A stretch of DNA of 64,000 bases. It comes from Halobacillus sp. Marseille-Q1614 (lineage in GTDB: Bacteria; Bacillota; Bacilli; Bacillales; Halobacillaceae). Location: positions 248,001-312,000 of the forward strand of contig NZ_CADDWH010000001.1 in NCBI RefSeq assembly GCF_902809865.1, given 5' to 3'. A program made the translations under genes and the position numbers. This document shows positions 41,247 to 52,669 of this stretch, piece by piece; within the stretch, counting starts at the first letter, position 1, and every line of letters begins with the position of its first letter. The notes under the pieces were generated by a model that saw nothing but the letters and a program-made list of their open reading frames with translations, searched no databases and had not been told where the DNA came from.

Positions 41247-42659
41247 TCATAGCTTTCGTATTTGAAAATTAGACTGCAGCACCGGCCAATTCTGCGGAAA
41301 AGGATTACCCAGCACCCAGTAACTGCCGCCTCTTAGATCGTATGCTTTGATTGTGTCGTATTTCTCCTGCATGCTGCGGGCATCTTCAAACCAAACTTCA
41401 TGCTTCTGTCCGCTTTCATCTGTATAGAAAAAGTAAGGGGACTGGTATTTTTCATCGTACTGAATGGGCACTCCATAACGAGCAGCAAGTGATACGGCTT
41501 CCTGAGGGCTTACAGTGCGGGCGAATGTCCCCTGCACCCAAGGGATTTTCCAGTCTCGGCCGTACAGCGGGATGCCCATAACTATTTTGTCTCGCGGGAT
41601 TACGGTTACTGCAAAGTCAAGAACTTCACGAACTTTATTGATCGGAGCAATCGCCCACGGTTCCCCTCCAGCCCAGCCCCATTCGTAAGTCATGAGGACA
41701 ATGAAATCAACGATTTCCCCCTGTGCGCGATAGTCGTGCGCTTCATATAATAAACCTGTCTGATCCTCCTTGATTTTGGGGGCAAGCGCAGTGGATACAA
41801 GAAGGCCGGCAGGATGGAATTGAGCCGTTAACCTTCTAAGAAAATTATTATAGTTTTCCTTGTCTTCTGGATAAATATATTCAAAGTCTATATTTATCCC
41901 TTGATATCCTTTGGATTGAATCTCGTTCAGCAGGTTCGTAATTAACGTTTCCTGGACACTTTCATTCCGCAAAACAGCAGCTGCCAGGTCAGAATCAAAA
42001 CTGCCCTCTTTAAAATTAGTTAAAGTCAGGAGCGGAGCAATGTTCTGAGACTCCGCTGCTTGCAGTAAGGGCTGATCCTGCCTTTCCGTAATGCTTCCAT
42101 CTTCTCTAATCGCATACATAAAAGGAGATAAATAAGTGAAGTTTCGGCCGAATGCCGTTACCTCCTGTGCTCCCTGTGGATTAATTTGAGTGGTATAGGC
42201 ATTTATTTCTTTAATCGGTCGATCAGGGAAAGGAATACGGATTATCTGCCCTGCGTAAATCAAGGATGGGTTAGTAATATTGTTGGCTACTATAAGCTCT
42301 TCGGTACTGACATCAAAACGATCAGCGACCTCCCATAAGGTATCACCTGGCTGAATCATGTATCTACTGTAAGGATTGATCAGCATTTCGCCAGCCATAA
42401 TGCGAGAAGGATCAGTTAAACTATTAGCCGCTGCCAGTTCATTGATTGTGACTCCATACCTTTGGGAAATTGCCCATAAATTATCACCGGGCATAACGAC
42501 ATATTCACGGCTTGGTTCAGGAATAACTAGCGACTGCCCAATAACTAAAACATCCGGGCTCGGGGGCTGATTAAGATATATGATCTGATTTATGTCTACA
42601 CCATAGGCCTGGGCGATCTGCCATAAGGTATCTCCGCTTTTCACGACGTGAATCCTCAT
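41247..42659 (-). CDS. LysM-domain GH18 glycosidase (SleL/YaaH-like cell-wall hydrolase)
   Basis: A 470-residue protein. Three LysM peptidoglycan-binding repeats fill residues 1-145 (each with a GDTLWQIA-, GDNLWAIS- or GDTLWEVA-type core). The remaining 320 residues form a GH18 barrel with the catalytic segment GINIDFEYI near residue 230, whose final acidic residue is the acid/base, and YEWGWAGGEPWAIAP near 320. No signal peptide is visible; spore-coat enzymes such as YaaH/SleL also lack one. SleL-type enzymes cut cortex muramic-lactam peptidoglycan during germination, the likely role here. The gene stands alone. Confidence 0.92.
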   Translation of the reverse strand: MRIHVVKSGDTLWQIAQAYGVDINQIIYLNQPPSPDVLVIGQSLVIPEPSREYVVMPGDNLWAISQRYGVTINELAAANSLTDPSRIMAGEMLINPYSRYMIQPGDTLWEVADRFDVSTEELIVANNITNPSLIYAGQIIRIPFPDRPIKEINAYTTQINPQGAQEVTAFGRNFTYLSPFMYAIREDGSITERQDQPLLQAAESQNIAPLLTLTNFKEGSFDSDLAAAVLRNESVQETLITNLLNEIQSKGYQGINIDFEYIYPEDKENYNNFLRRLTAQFHPAGLLVSTALAPKIKEDQTGLLYEAHDYRAQGEIVDFIVLMTYEWGWAGGEPWAIAPINKVREVLDFAVTVIPRDKIVMGIPLYGRDWKIPWVQGTFARTVSPQEAVSLAARYGVPIQYDEKYQSPYFFYTDESGQKHEVWFEDARSMQEKYDTIKAYDLRGGSYWVLGNPFPQNWPVLQSNFQIRKL

Positions 42660-42750
42660 AGGAACTCTCCTTTGTAAAAAAACATTCTATATTTACAGTA
42701 TTCAATAGAAACCTGTCTTAGTATAGATGACCTTATTTTGGCGCAAAGAA

Positions 42751-42795
42751 AAAGACGGCGGAAGGGGCAGGGGAGCGCCGATTTCCGTCGTCTTT
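42751..42795. terminator. Stem-loop after the GH4 gene
   Basis: AAAGACGGCGGAA and TTCCGTCGTCTTT pair with one G-T, and the minus-strand GH4 gene ends seven bases away. A GC-rich loop and A/T flanks support termination of that gene. Confidence 0.7.
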
Positions 42796-42801
42796 AGTCT
42801 A

Positions 42802-44103
42802 TTATTTAAATTCAGGAAGCCAATCACCGTGAGCTTGAATAAGGTCATCACACATAGAAACTATATCATCCATGGAAAGTTCTGCACTCGTGTGAGGATC
42901 AAGAAGAGCTGCCTGGTAAATGTGCTCTTTTTTGCCTGTTACAGCGGCCTCAATCGTCAGTAACTGTGTGTTGATGTTTGTTCTGTTTAACGCAGCCAGC
43001 TGTTCTGGAAGATCACCGATGTAAGCGGGAAGAATACCATTGCGATCTGCCACACATGGAACTTCTACACAAGCGTTTTTGGGAAGGTTGGAAATAAGGC
43101 TTCCCGTATTTAATACATTTCCCCCAAACTTAAACGGGATGTTCGTTTCCATCGCTTCGATAATGCGGGATCCGTATTCGTGAGAACGCTCGTGGCTAAG
43201 CTGTGCATTATGGACAATTTCCTCGCGCATTTCTTCCCATTCTTTAATCTGATTGACACAGCGCCGCGGATATTCATCAAGCGGAATATTAAACCGGTCA
43301 ATCAATTCTGGATAAGCATTCTTGATAAAGTAGGGATGATACTCTGCATTATGCTCTGAAGATTCGGTAATGTAATAGCCGAATTTGTCCATCAATTCAA
43401 AACGAACCATATCCTCATGTTTTTCCTTCTGTTTTTCTTTAGCCCGTCGTTTAATTTCCGGATACAAATCCTGTCCGTCTCTTTTAACCTCAAGAAGCCA
43501 AGCCATGTGGTTAATACCGGCTATCCTTTCTTCGATTCCTTCATGCTCCATATCAAGAGCATCGAATAAATCCTTTGTACATACCTGAACACTATGGCAG
43601 AGCCCGATGGTTTTTACATTCGTATGGCGAAGCATGTACCCGGTAAGAGCAGCCATTGGATTCGTGTAGTTAAGCAGCCAGGCATCAGGACAAATTTCTT
43701 CTAGATCGTCCGCAATGGCCTTCATAACAGGAATAGTTCTAAGGGAGCGGAAAATACCCCCAATTCCTATCGTATCCCCGATTGTCTGCTGAAGCCCGTA
43801 TTTTTTAGGGATATCAAAATCGATTACGGTACTCGGTTCATAGCCTCCCACCTGTATGGCGTTAATCACATATTTGGCTCCTTTTAATGCTTCCTTTCTG
43901 TCTAAGAAAGAAACAATCTTAATCGACTGATTGTATTTTTGTGCTAGATTTCTCAGCATCTGTTCTGATTCGTTTAGTCTCTTTTCATCAATGTCATGCA
44001 GTGCAAATTCAAAACCATTTAAAGCAGGAACAAACATACAGTCACCTAGGATATTTTTTGCGAAAATCGTACTTCCTGCACCGATAAATGTAATTCTTGA
44101 CAT
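42802..44103 (-). CDS. Alpha-galactosidase/alpha-glycosidase, GH4 (NAD+/Mn2+-dependent)
   Basis: A 433-residue GH4 enzyme. The NAD site is FIGAGSTIFAKNILGD at residues 5-20. The metal-binding cysteine and histidine appear in GLCHSVQV near 173 and AGINHMAWLLE near 200. The family works by oxidation, elimination and reduction and needs NAD+ and Mn2+. Similarity is closest to the MelA-type alpha-galactosidases that act on free, unphosphorylated sugar, which fits the neighbouring ABC importer. The gene lies downstream of a LacI regulator on the minus strand, opposite the importer operon. A 6-phospho-sugar substrate is a less likely alternative. Confidence 0.9.
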   Translation of the reverse strand: MSRITFIGAGSTIFAKNILGDCMFVPALNGFEFALHDIDEKRLNESEQMLRNLAQKYNQSIKIVSFLDRKEALKGAKYVINAIQVGGYEPSTVIDFDIPKKYGLQQTIGDTIGIGGIFRSLRTIPVMKAIADDLEEICPDAWLLNYTNPMAALTGYMLRHTNVKTIGLCHSVQVCTKDLFDALDMEHEGIEERIAGINHMAWLLEVKRDGQDLYPEIKRRAKEKQKEKHEDMVRFELMDKFGYYITESSEHNAEYHPYFIKNAYPELIDRFNIPLDEYPRRCVNQIKEWEEMREEIVHNAQLSHERSHEYGSRIIEAMETNIPFKFGGNVLNTGSLISNLPKNACVEVPCVADRNGILPAYIGDLPEQLAALNRTNINTQLLTIEAAVTGKKEHIYQAALLDPHTSAELSMDDIVSMCDDLIQAHGDWLPEFK

Positions 44104-44135
44104 AGAACATTCCTCCTGTTTTTATGAATTTTTAT

Positions 44136-44149
44136 TGAAAGCGTTTTTA
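44136..44149 (-). promoter_or_regulatory. cre/LacI-like site upstream of the GH4 gene
   Basis: TGAAAGCGTTTTTA matches 13 of 14 cre positions. It lies 33 bases before the GH4 start and could bind CcpA or one of the local LacI proteins. Confidence 0.5.
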
Positions 44150-44175
44150 ATTAAGTAGAAAAAAATTTATGTGAG

Positions 44176-45457
<1,282 letters not shown>

Positions 45458-45559
45458 AAAAATATCCACAGGACTATTAGTGATGTTTTACTAAGGATGA
45501 TGAAAGGGCAGTTCAGGTTTTCGTCTTAAACTATTTTTAATAAAACGAGGAGGTACACA

Positions 45560-46837
45560 ATGAAGAACTCATTGATGAAGTTAGTTGGCGGTATCGGTAT
45601 GGCAGCTTTGCTGGCAGCATGCGGAGGCGGCGGTGCAGAAAGTGAAGGCGGCAGTGATGGAGAGGTTAGCGGAGCTCAGGAAGGTAAGCTGACGGTAGCT
45701 CTTACTGCCAGCAGTGAAGGGGAAAGAAATACTTTTGAAGAATTAATTGCTGAATTTGAAGAAGAAAGTGAAGTTGATGTTGAAGCCAGTTTCCCAGCTG
45801 GGGGATACGAAGACCAAATGAGAGTCCAGATGGCAGCGAATGATCTGCCGGATGTATTTGATACGCACGGCTGGTCTCAGCTCCGTTATGGTGAGTATGT
45901 ACTTGATCAAAGAGATATGGACTGGGTGGAAAACCTGAAGCCGGCAATGAAAGATATCGTAACTGACGAAGACGGTAAGGTGTACACTTATCCAGTGAAC
46001 ATGGCTCAGGATGGTGTCATCTATAATAAAAATGTATTAGAGAAATATGGAATTGAAGTACCTCAGACATGGGATGAGTTCGTAGAAGCTCTAAAAACCG
46101 TCCGTGATGAAAGTGGCGGACAAGTTGCTCCATTATGGGTTGCCGGCGGAGATGGATTTCCATTAGGTCAGATGGTTGACCAGATGATGACGCCTATGTT
46201 TGCCACGGATGAAGAAAATGATTATACAGAAGAGTTTTTGGATGGATCTTTTGACTGGAGTCAATATGAGTGGCTTCCAGAACAGCTTCTTATGCTTCAG
46301 GAAGAAAATCTTTTAAACCAGGACGTTTTAACCGCTAAGTATGCGCAGTCAGCTGAAATTATGGCTGGTGAACAAGCTGCTTTCATGTTTTCTGGTGGTT
46401 CTATCGGACCCGATACTACTCAAGTGAACCCAGAAGTTAAGCTTGGACTGATGCCGACTCCAACTGTACATGAAGGGGACGAGCCTGTCTGGATTGGCGG
46501 AGAGCGCTTTACTCTTGCTATTTTCAAAGATTCTAAGATGAAAGAAGAAGCAAAGCAGTTCATCGAGTTTATGGCTGAGCCTGATAATGCCCAGCGTATT
46601 GCCGAAGGAACAAACCTGGCTTCAGCTCTTGAGGGCGTGGAAGCGGACACTTATTTCTCTGAAGATCTTAAAAAATATGAAGGTACTGAGATTGTCAGCT
46701 ACTTCGACCGGGTTTACCTTCCAAGCGGCATGTGGGACGTAATGTCGACAACTACTGAAGAGCTGCTGGCTGGCGGCACACCTGAGCAAGCGGCTGATAC
46801 GATGGAATCTGAATATGACCGATTAAGAGAAGAATAA
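45560..46837 (+). CDS. ABC sugar transporter substrate-binding lipoprotein
   Basis: A 425-residue lipoprotein with signal peptide 1-20 and lipobox ending at Cys21 (LLAAC). A Gly/Ser/Glu linker follows, then a family 1 extracellular solute-binding domain: LTVALTASSEGERNTFEELIAEFEEES, NDLPDVFDTHGWSQL and GVIYNKNVLEKYGIEVPQTWDEF. It is very acidic, fitting a salt-exposed surface protein. With two MalF/MalG-type permeases and alpha-galactosidases beside it, raffinose- or melibiose-type sugars are the likely ligands. AGGAGG upstream of the ATG. Confidence 0.93.
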   Translation: MKNSLMKLVGGIGMAALLAACGGGGAESEGGSDGEVSGAQEGKLTVALTASSEGERNTFEELIAEFEEESEVDVEASFPAGGYEDQMRVQMAANDLPDVFDTHGWSQLRYGEYVLDQRDMDWVENLKPAMKDIVTDEDGKVYTYPVNMAQDGVIYNKNVLEKYGIEVPQTWDEFVEALKTVRDESGGQVAPLWVAGGDGFPLGQMVDQMMTPMFATDEENDYTEEFLDGSFDWSQYEWLPEQLLMLQEENLLNQDVLTAKYAQSAEIMAGEQAAFMFSGGSIGPDTTQVNPEVKLGLMPTPTVHEGDEPVWIGGERFTLAIFKDSKMKEEAKQFIEFMAEPDNAQRIAEGTNLASALEGVEADTYFSEDLKKYEGTEIVSYFDRVYLPSGMWDVMSTTTEELLAGGTPEQAADTMESEYDRLREE

Positions 46838-46852
46838 TTCTTGTTAATGGAA

Positions 46853-46876
46853 AAGGGAGAGTGCATGCTCTCCCTT
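46853..46876 (+). terminator. Stem-loop after the sugar-binding-protein gene
   Basis: AAGGGAGAG and CTCTCCCTT form a perfect 9-bp stem with a 6-nt loop 15 bases after the stop codon, with no T-run. Same placement as the hairpin at 1246-1269; likely raises binding-protein mRNA relative to the permeases. Confidence 0.6.
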
Positions 46877-46925
46877 CTATATTAAGGAGTAAACTCTTTT
46901 TATTATTAAGGAGATGACACAGAGT

Positions 46926-47855
46926 ATGAGCGAACTGGTTGGGAAGTTGAAAAGCAGATCAGGGGAAATTGGAGGGAAGAGACGAAAAATGAAAACGGAA
47001 AAATCATTATGGTGGATGTATCTGCCGGCTGTGTTGTTTGTAACCGTATTTATCGTCTACCCGTTCCTCGACGGGGTTCGGATCTCTTTTACCGATTGGA
47101 ACGGTTTTTCTCAGACAATGAACTTTGTTGGGCTGGAGCAATATCAGAGGATGTTTTCAGATCCGACAACATGGACGGTGATCAGGAACACTCTTTTATA
47201 TGGAATAGGAAGTACTATTCTGCAAAATGCGATTGGATTAGGTTATGCACTGTTATTGAACAATTCGATTAAATTTAGAACAGTGACCCGAACTATTGTT
47301 TATCTTCCTGTTATTATCAGTCCGTTAATCATGGGATATATTTTCTATCTGTTCTTTGCGTTTCAAAACGGGGCACTAAATGATGCGTTGATCTTCTTTG
47401 GTTTTGACCCAATCAATGCGCTTGGAAATGCAAATATTAATCCATACATTATTGTCCTTGTTAATACGTATCAGTTCGTTGGTATTGCAATGATCATTTA
47501 TCTGGCAGGTCTTCAAGGGATCTCGAAAGACTTTTATGAAGCGGCCGATATCGACGGTGCGTCCTCTTTTCAGAAGTTTAAGAAGATTACGCTTCCGATG
47601 CTCGCGCCCTCCATCACGATCAACGTCGTCCTTAACATTATTGGCGGTTTGAAATTGTTTGATGTCATTGTAGCTTTAACTGGAGGAGGACCTGGTAACG
47701 CATCACAGTCCAGCTCTACCTTTATGTATGACTTGTATTTCAGCAGGCAGGATGCCGGGTATGCAGCAACACAAGGTGTACTCATTGCATTCATCATTCT
47801 TATCTTAAGCTTAGTCGCCCTATGGTACTTCAAACGGAAGGAGATTGAAGCATAA
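46926..47855 (+). CDS. ABC sugar transporter permease (MalF/UgpA type)
   Basis: A membrane protein of about 309 residues with six helices, the first at about residues 30-52 ([19 protein letters not shown]), after a basic N-terminal tail. The EAA loop is [28 protein letters not shown] near residue 205. The start is uncertain: ATG 46914 touches AAGGAG directly, while ATG 46926 is 12 bases after it. It forms the channel with the following permease. Confidence 0.92.
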   Translation: MSELVGKLKSRSGEIGGKRRKMKTEKSLWWMYLPAVLFVTVFIVYPFLDGVRISFTDWNGFSQTMNFVGLEQYQRMFSDPTTWTVIRNTLLYGIGSTILQNAIGLGYALLLNNSIKFRTVTRTIVYLPVIISPLIMGYIFYLFFAFQNGALNDALIFFGFDPINALGNANINPYIIVLVNTYQFVGIAMIIYLAGLQGISKDFYEAADIDGASSFQKFKKITLPMLAPSITINVVLNIIGGLKLFDVIVALTGGGPGNASQSSSTFMYDLYFSRQDAGYAATQGVLIAFIILILSLVALWYFKRKEIEA

Positions 47856-48676
47856 TGAGCGGAACAAAGAAATCAATGTTGACAGCTCTGGCAGTTCTGG
47901 TGGCAGCCATCCATATCATTCCCTTTTATATCCTGATCACTACGGCATTAAAGACACGGGGAGATTTCAGTTCCCGCTGGTCACTTCCTGAATACTTCAC
48001 TCTGGAGAATTTCGCAATTGCCTGGCAGGAAGCCAATCTTGGTCCGGCTTTTGTTAACTCGATCATTATTACGTTTTTCGCTGCTGTTTTACTTATTCTT
48101 TTTGGATCGATGGCAGCCTATCCTTTAGCACGTCGTGCGACTAAATTGAATAAAGCAGCAATGATGTTTTTTATTTCGATTATGGTTATCCCGCCGCTTA
48201 CAGCACTAGTACCGCTTTATCAGCTGGTTGTTGATATGGGTATGCTGAACACGCGTACTGTTGCGGTATTAAATAATGTGGCTGCGTTTATTCCGCTGAC
48301 AATTTTCCTGTATGCAGGATTCATACGCTCAACGATTCCAAAGGAACTTGAAGAAGCAGCAAAAATTGACGGTGCCAGTACAATAGGAATATTCTTCAGA
48401 GTTGTTTTCCCGCTGCTGAAGCCAGTAACAGCATCCGTTCTGATTATTGCATGTGTATTTATCTGGAACGATTATCAGTTTGCGATTTTCTTCTTGCAAA
48501 GCAGTGATGTTCAAACATTAACAGTTGCTATGGCCAGCTTCTTTGGAGAAAACCAGCATAATCTCGGCCTTGTAGCAGCCGCCGCGTTTATTGCGATGAT
48601 TCCAATGGCCGTCTTGTTCTTATTCTTACAAAAATACTTTATTGCCGGTCTTTCATCAGGGGCAGTAAAAGGATAA
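47855..48676 (+). CDS. ABC sugar transporter permease (MalG/UgpE type)
   Basis: A 273-residue six-helix permease whose ATG shares a base with the stop codon of its partner (TAATG), so translation is coupled. It shows NSIIITFFAAVLLILFGSMAAYPLAR near residue 70 and the EAA loop IPKELEEAAKIDGASTIGIFFRVVFPLLKP near residue 155. No ATPase gene is present in the operon, so a shared MsmX-type ATPase encoded elsewhere must energise it. Confidence 0.93.
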   Translation: MSGTKKSMLTALAVLVAAIHIIPFYILITTALKTRGDFSSRWSLPEYFTLENFAIAWQEANLGPAFVNSIIITFFAAVLLILFGSMAAYPLARRATKLNKAAMMFFISIMVIPPLTALVPLYQLVVDMGMLNTRTVAVLNNVAAFIPLTIFLYAGFIRSTIPKELEEAAKIDGASTIGIFFRVVFPLLKPVTASVLIIACVFIWNDYQFAIFFLQSSDVQTLTVAMASFFGENQHNLGLVAAAAFIAMIPMAVLFLFLQKYFIAGLSSGAVKG

Positions 48677-48715
48677 TATTCGCACCACTGAATTTGTTCT
48701 ATGGAGGATTTAGAC

Positions 48716-50947
48716 ATGCCAATACATTTTAACGAAACAACGAAAGAATTTCATTTACAAAATGAAGGGCTCAGCTATATTTTTACAGTTATGAAGAATC
48801 AGCAGCTCGGACATTTATATTATGGAAAAGCGATCCGACATCGCGATTCCTTTCAGCACTTATTTAGAACGCAGTCACGTGCTGGTATGTCAAACGTCTT
48901 TGAAGGGGATTTAACATTTTCCCTGGATATCTTAAAACAAGAATATCCATCCTACGGGACGAGCGACTACCGAGAGCCTGCCTTTCAAGTTCTTCAGGAA
49001 GACGGGAGCCGGACGACTCAGTTTGAATATGTTTCACATGAAATTTTCCAAGGGAAGCCTGGATTAAACGGGCTTCCTGCCACTTATACTGAAGAAAATG
49101 ACGAAGCTTCTACGCTTATCATAAAACTGAAGGATCCATTAATTGATGCAGAAATTGAGTTAATGTATACCGTTTATGAAAACCGCAGCGTCATCACAAG
49201 AAGTGCGAAATTTTTAAATAAGGGAAAGCAGAAGCTGGAGTTAATCCGAGCCCTAAGCGCCAGTATTGACTTATTTGACGCAGATTTTGAAATGGTTCAG
49301 CTTTCCGGATCCTGGTCGAGGGAACGGCATGTCAAAACGAGAGAGCTTGTACCTGGTATTCAAAGCATTACGAGTACGAGGGGAACGAGCAGCACCCAGC
49401 AAAATCCGTTTCTTGCGCTGAAGCGAAAAACAGCGGATGAGCATCGGGGAGAAGTCTACGGCTTTAATTTCGTTTACAGCGGAAATTTTCTAGCCCAGGT
49501 TGAAGTAGATCATTATGATGTAGCGAGAGTATCGATGGGAATTAATCCTTTTGACTTTAACTGGCTGCTTGCACCTGGTGAAGAGTTTCAGACACCTGAA
49601 GTTGTGATGGTCTATTCGGATGAGGGGCTAAACGGGATGAGTCAGGAATATCATAACCTCTACCGTGAACGCTTAGTGCGCGGTCCTTGGAGGGATGAAA
49701 AGCGGCCTGTCCTTATCAATAACTGGGAAGCCACCTACTTTGATTTTAATGAAGACAAGCTTCTGGATATTGCTAAAGAGTCAAAAGAACTTGGGATTGA
49801 GCTGTTTGTGTTAGACGACGGATGGTTTGGTAAACGGGATGATGATACAACATCACTCGGTGACTGGTTTGCGGATAAAGAGAAGCTGCCTGATGGCATA
49901 GAGGGCATCTCACGGAAAATAACCGAGCTTGGCATGAAATTCGGTTTATGGTTCGAACCGGAAATGGTTAATAAAGAAAGTGAGTTATACAAAGAGCATC
50001 CAGACTGGATTATTCATGTTAAGGGAAGGACTAATTCACATGGAAGAAACCAGTATGTGCTTGATTTTTCAAGAAAAGAAGTTGTCGACAATTTATACGA
50101 ACAAATGGCTGATGTATTGGCGAATTCGCCTGTGTCTTATGTGAAATGGGATATGAACCGTTATATGACGGAAATCGGCTCCCTCGCTTTGCCTGCCGAA
50201 CGGCAAAGTGAAGTGGCCCACCGCTATATTTTAGGAGTTTATGATTTGTATGAACGATTAACTTCTGAGTTTCCTGATGTCCTATTTGAGTCCTGCGCAA
50301 GCGGCGGTGCCCGGTTTGATCCGGGAATGCTTTCCTATGCGCCTCAGACGTGGACAAGCGATGATACCGATGCTGTAGAACGATTAAAAATTCAGTACGG
50401 AACATCGATGGCTTATCCATTGAGTACAATGGGGGCTCACGTATCAGATATACCGAACCACCAGGTGCATCGAAAAACAGGCCTTGAAATGAGGGGCCAT
50501 GTTTCATTCTTTGGCATGTTTGGCTACGAGCTGGATATTACGAAGATGACACCCAAGGAAAAAGAGGAAGTGAAGCAGCAGGTTCATTTTTATAAGCAGA
50601 ATCGTGAGCTGATTCAACACGGAACTTTCTACCGTTTGCTCAGCCCGTTTGATGAGGGAGGCAATTTTGTAGCATGGATGGTCGTTTCAAGTGATCAGAA
50701 GGAAGCCCTTGTCGGTTACTACAAGGTTCTTGCAGAGCCGAACCCAGGGTTTAAGCGGCTTATGTTAAAAGGACTGAATGAACATAAGGAATATAAGATT
50801 GAAGGTACTGATGGAAGTTACTACGGAGATGAGCTGATGAGAGCCGGCCTAATGCTCGAAAATGAGTTTTCAGGATCAACTCAGCCGCAGGGAGAAAAGC
50901 TTGGAGATTACCGTTCTTCCATTTATAAACTGACAGTATTAGATTAA
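48716..50947 (+). CDS. Alpha-galactosidase, GH36
   Basis: A 743-residue retaining alpha-galactosidase. An N-terminal beta-domain leads into the barrel with LGIELFVLDDGWFGKRDDD near residue 365. The nucleophile is D479 in YVKWDMNR and the acid/base is D549 in TWTSDDTD, almost the same numbering that I recall for the Geobacillus AgaA enzymes (D478/D548). FESCASGGARFD lies between. It hydrolyses raffinose- or melibiose-type sugars inside the cell, since no signal peptide is present. I start at ATG 48716 behind TGGAGGA; an ATG at 48701 lies within that ribosome site. Last gene of the importer operon. Confidence 0.95.
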   Translation: MPIHFNETTKEFHLQNEGLSYIFTVMKNQQLGHLYYGKAIRHRDSFQHLFRTQSRAGMSNVFEGDLTFSLDILKQEYPSYGTSDYREPAFQVLQEDGSRTTQFEYVSHEIFQGKPGLNGLPATYTEENDEASTLIIKLKDPLIDAEIELMYTVYENRSVITRSAKFLNKGKQKLELIRALSASIDLFDADFEMVQLSGSWSRERHVKTRELVPGIQSITSTRGTSSTQQNPFLALKRKTADEHRGEVYGFNFVYSGNFLAQVEVDHYDVARVSMGINPFDFNWLLAPGEEFQTPEVVMVYSDEGLNGMSQEYHNLYRERLVRGPWRDEKRPVLINNWEATYFDFNEDKLLDIAKESKELGIELFVLDDGWFGKRDDDTTSLGDWFADKEKLPDGIEGISRKITELGMKFGLWFEPEMVNKESELYKEHPDWIIHVKGRTNSHGRNQYVLDFSRKEVVDNLYEQMADVLANSPVSYVKWDMNRYMTEIGSLALPAERQSEVAHRYILGVYDLYERLTSEFPDVLFESCASGGARFDPGMLSYAPQTWTSDDTDAVERLKIQYGTSMAYPLSTMGAHVSDIPNHQVHRKTGLEMRGHVSFFGMFGYELDITKMTPKEKEEVKQQVHFYKQNRELIQHGTFYRLLSPFDEGGNFVAWMVVSSDQKEALVGYYKVLAEPNPGFKRLMLKGLNEHKEYKIEGTDGSYYGDELMRAGLMLENEFSGSTQPQGEKLGDYRSSIYKLTVLD

Positions 50948-50950
50948 TCC

Positions 50951-50982
50951 AAAAAAGACTTGGCAGTTGAGCCAAGTCTTTT

Positions 50983-50984
<2 letters not shown>
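50951..50984. terminator. Bidirectional terminator between GH36 and LacI genes
   Basis: AAAAAAGACTTGGC and GCCAAGTCTTTTTT form a perfect 14-bp stem with a 6-nt loop. It ends the alpha-galactoside operon and the convergent regulator gene alike. Confidence 0.92.
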
Positions 50985-51996
<1,012 letters not shown>

Positions 51997-52013
51997 TTAC
52001 TCTCCTTCTATGG

Positions 52014-52031
52014 TAAAAGCGTTTAGTAAAA
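52014..52031 (-). promoter_or_regulatory. Candidate operator upstream of LacI copy 2
   Basis: TAAAAGCGTTTAGTAAAA lies 20 bases before the regulator's start codon. It combines an AAAGCGTTT core with the TAGTAAAA sequence also seen at 45455, so autoregulation is plausible. Confidence 0.45.
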
Positions 52032-52174
52032 AAGTACAGTTTATTTATACTATATCACAGTTATCATGTTCTATTATTCCATTTGTTTTAGGTTGCTGGA
52101 ATATGTGTATAATGCCTCCCTTTTACATCCATACTGATTCGTAAATCAATAGTTTAGTAGAAGGGAGAGGCAAA

Positions 52175-52288
52175 GTGTTGACAAGATTAGTTATTACGGT
52201 TTTGCCGGTTGTATATATGTTGCTTATCTGGTATCAGTCCAGTCATTCGATCAATGATATTAAAACGTTCCTGGGGCTGGTTCCATGA
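52175..52288 (+). CDS. VanZ-family protein, N-terminal fragment
   Basis: A 37-residue frame starting GTG 52175 (or TTG 52178) behind AAGGGAGAGG. It encodes a first membrane helix and the YMLLIWYQSSHS sequence that normally begins VanZ proteins. It stops at TGA 52286-52288, overlapping the ATG of the next frame by four bases (ATGA). It is therefore the missing front of the VanZ gene, separated by a frame change. Either the gene is broken, or both halves are made through coupled re-initiation. The boundary falls in the linker before the second helix, and has no homopolymer. Confidence 0.6.
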   Translation: MLTRLVITVLPVVYMLLIWYQSSHSINDIKTFLGLVP

Positions 52289-52632
52289 CGGTTAATACTT
52301 TATTTGAAAGCATGCATTTCATTGAGTTTGCCATTTTGTACATTTTGCTCATATGGGCATTAAAAGTAAACAACAAGTTAACTGAACTATTCAGCTGTTT
52401 AGCAGCTGGATTTGCGATGCTGTATGGCCTCATTGATGAAATCCATCAATATTACGTGCCTGGCAGGTCATTTACCTTCAATGATCTAGTGAAGGACGGG
52501 GTGGGAGTGGCTGTAGTTTTTCTGGGTGTGCATGTTGGGTATTTTAAAAAGTTTAGGAAACTAAGGGGGAAGGAGCAGGCTGGGGATCCAGATCTAACTA
52601 TGGCTCAAGTTGGTGAAATAAGGGGGGATTAG
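52285..52632 (+). CDS. VanZ-family protein, C-terminal portion
   Basis: A 115-residue membrane protein with the core VanZ motifs: SMHFIEFAILYILLIWALK near residue 9 and LYGLIDEIHQYYVPGRSFTFNDLVKDGVG near residue 52. The first VanZ helix and YQSS block are missing from this frame and are found in the preceding 37-residue frame. No own ribosome site is seen, in keeping with coupling through the ATGA overlap. VanZ proteins confer some glycopeptide tolerance in certain bacteria; here the role is unknown. Confidence 0.78.
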   Translation: MTVNTLFESMHFIEFAILYILLIWALKVNNKLTELFSCLAAGFAMLYGLIDEIHQYYVPGRSFTFNDLVKDGVGVAVVFLGVHVGYFKKFRKLRGKEQAGDPDLTMAQVGEIRGD

Positions 52633-52669
52633 GTAAAATAGTCATAGATCCATTGAGAAGGTGTTTATT

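Noticed and set aside
45470-45500. GTGATGTTTTACTAAGG as another copy of the SQ-cluster 26-nt element
   Set aside because: Shares only GATGTTTTA with it and lacks the AAAGGTAG part; probably chance or part of a LacI site.
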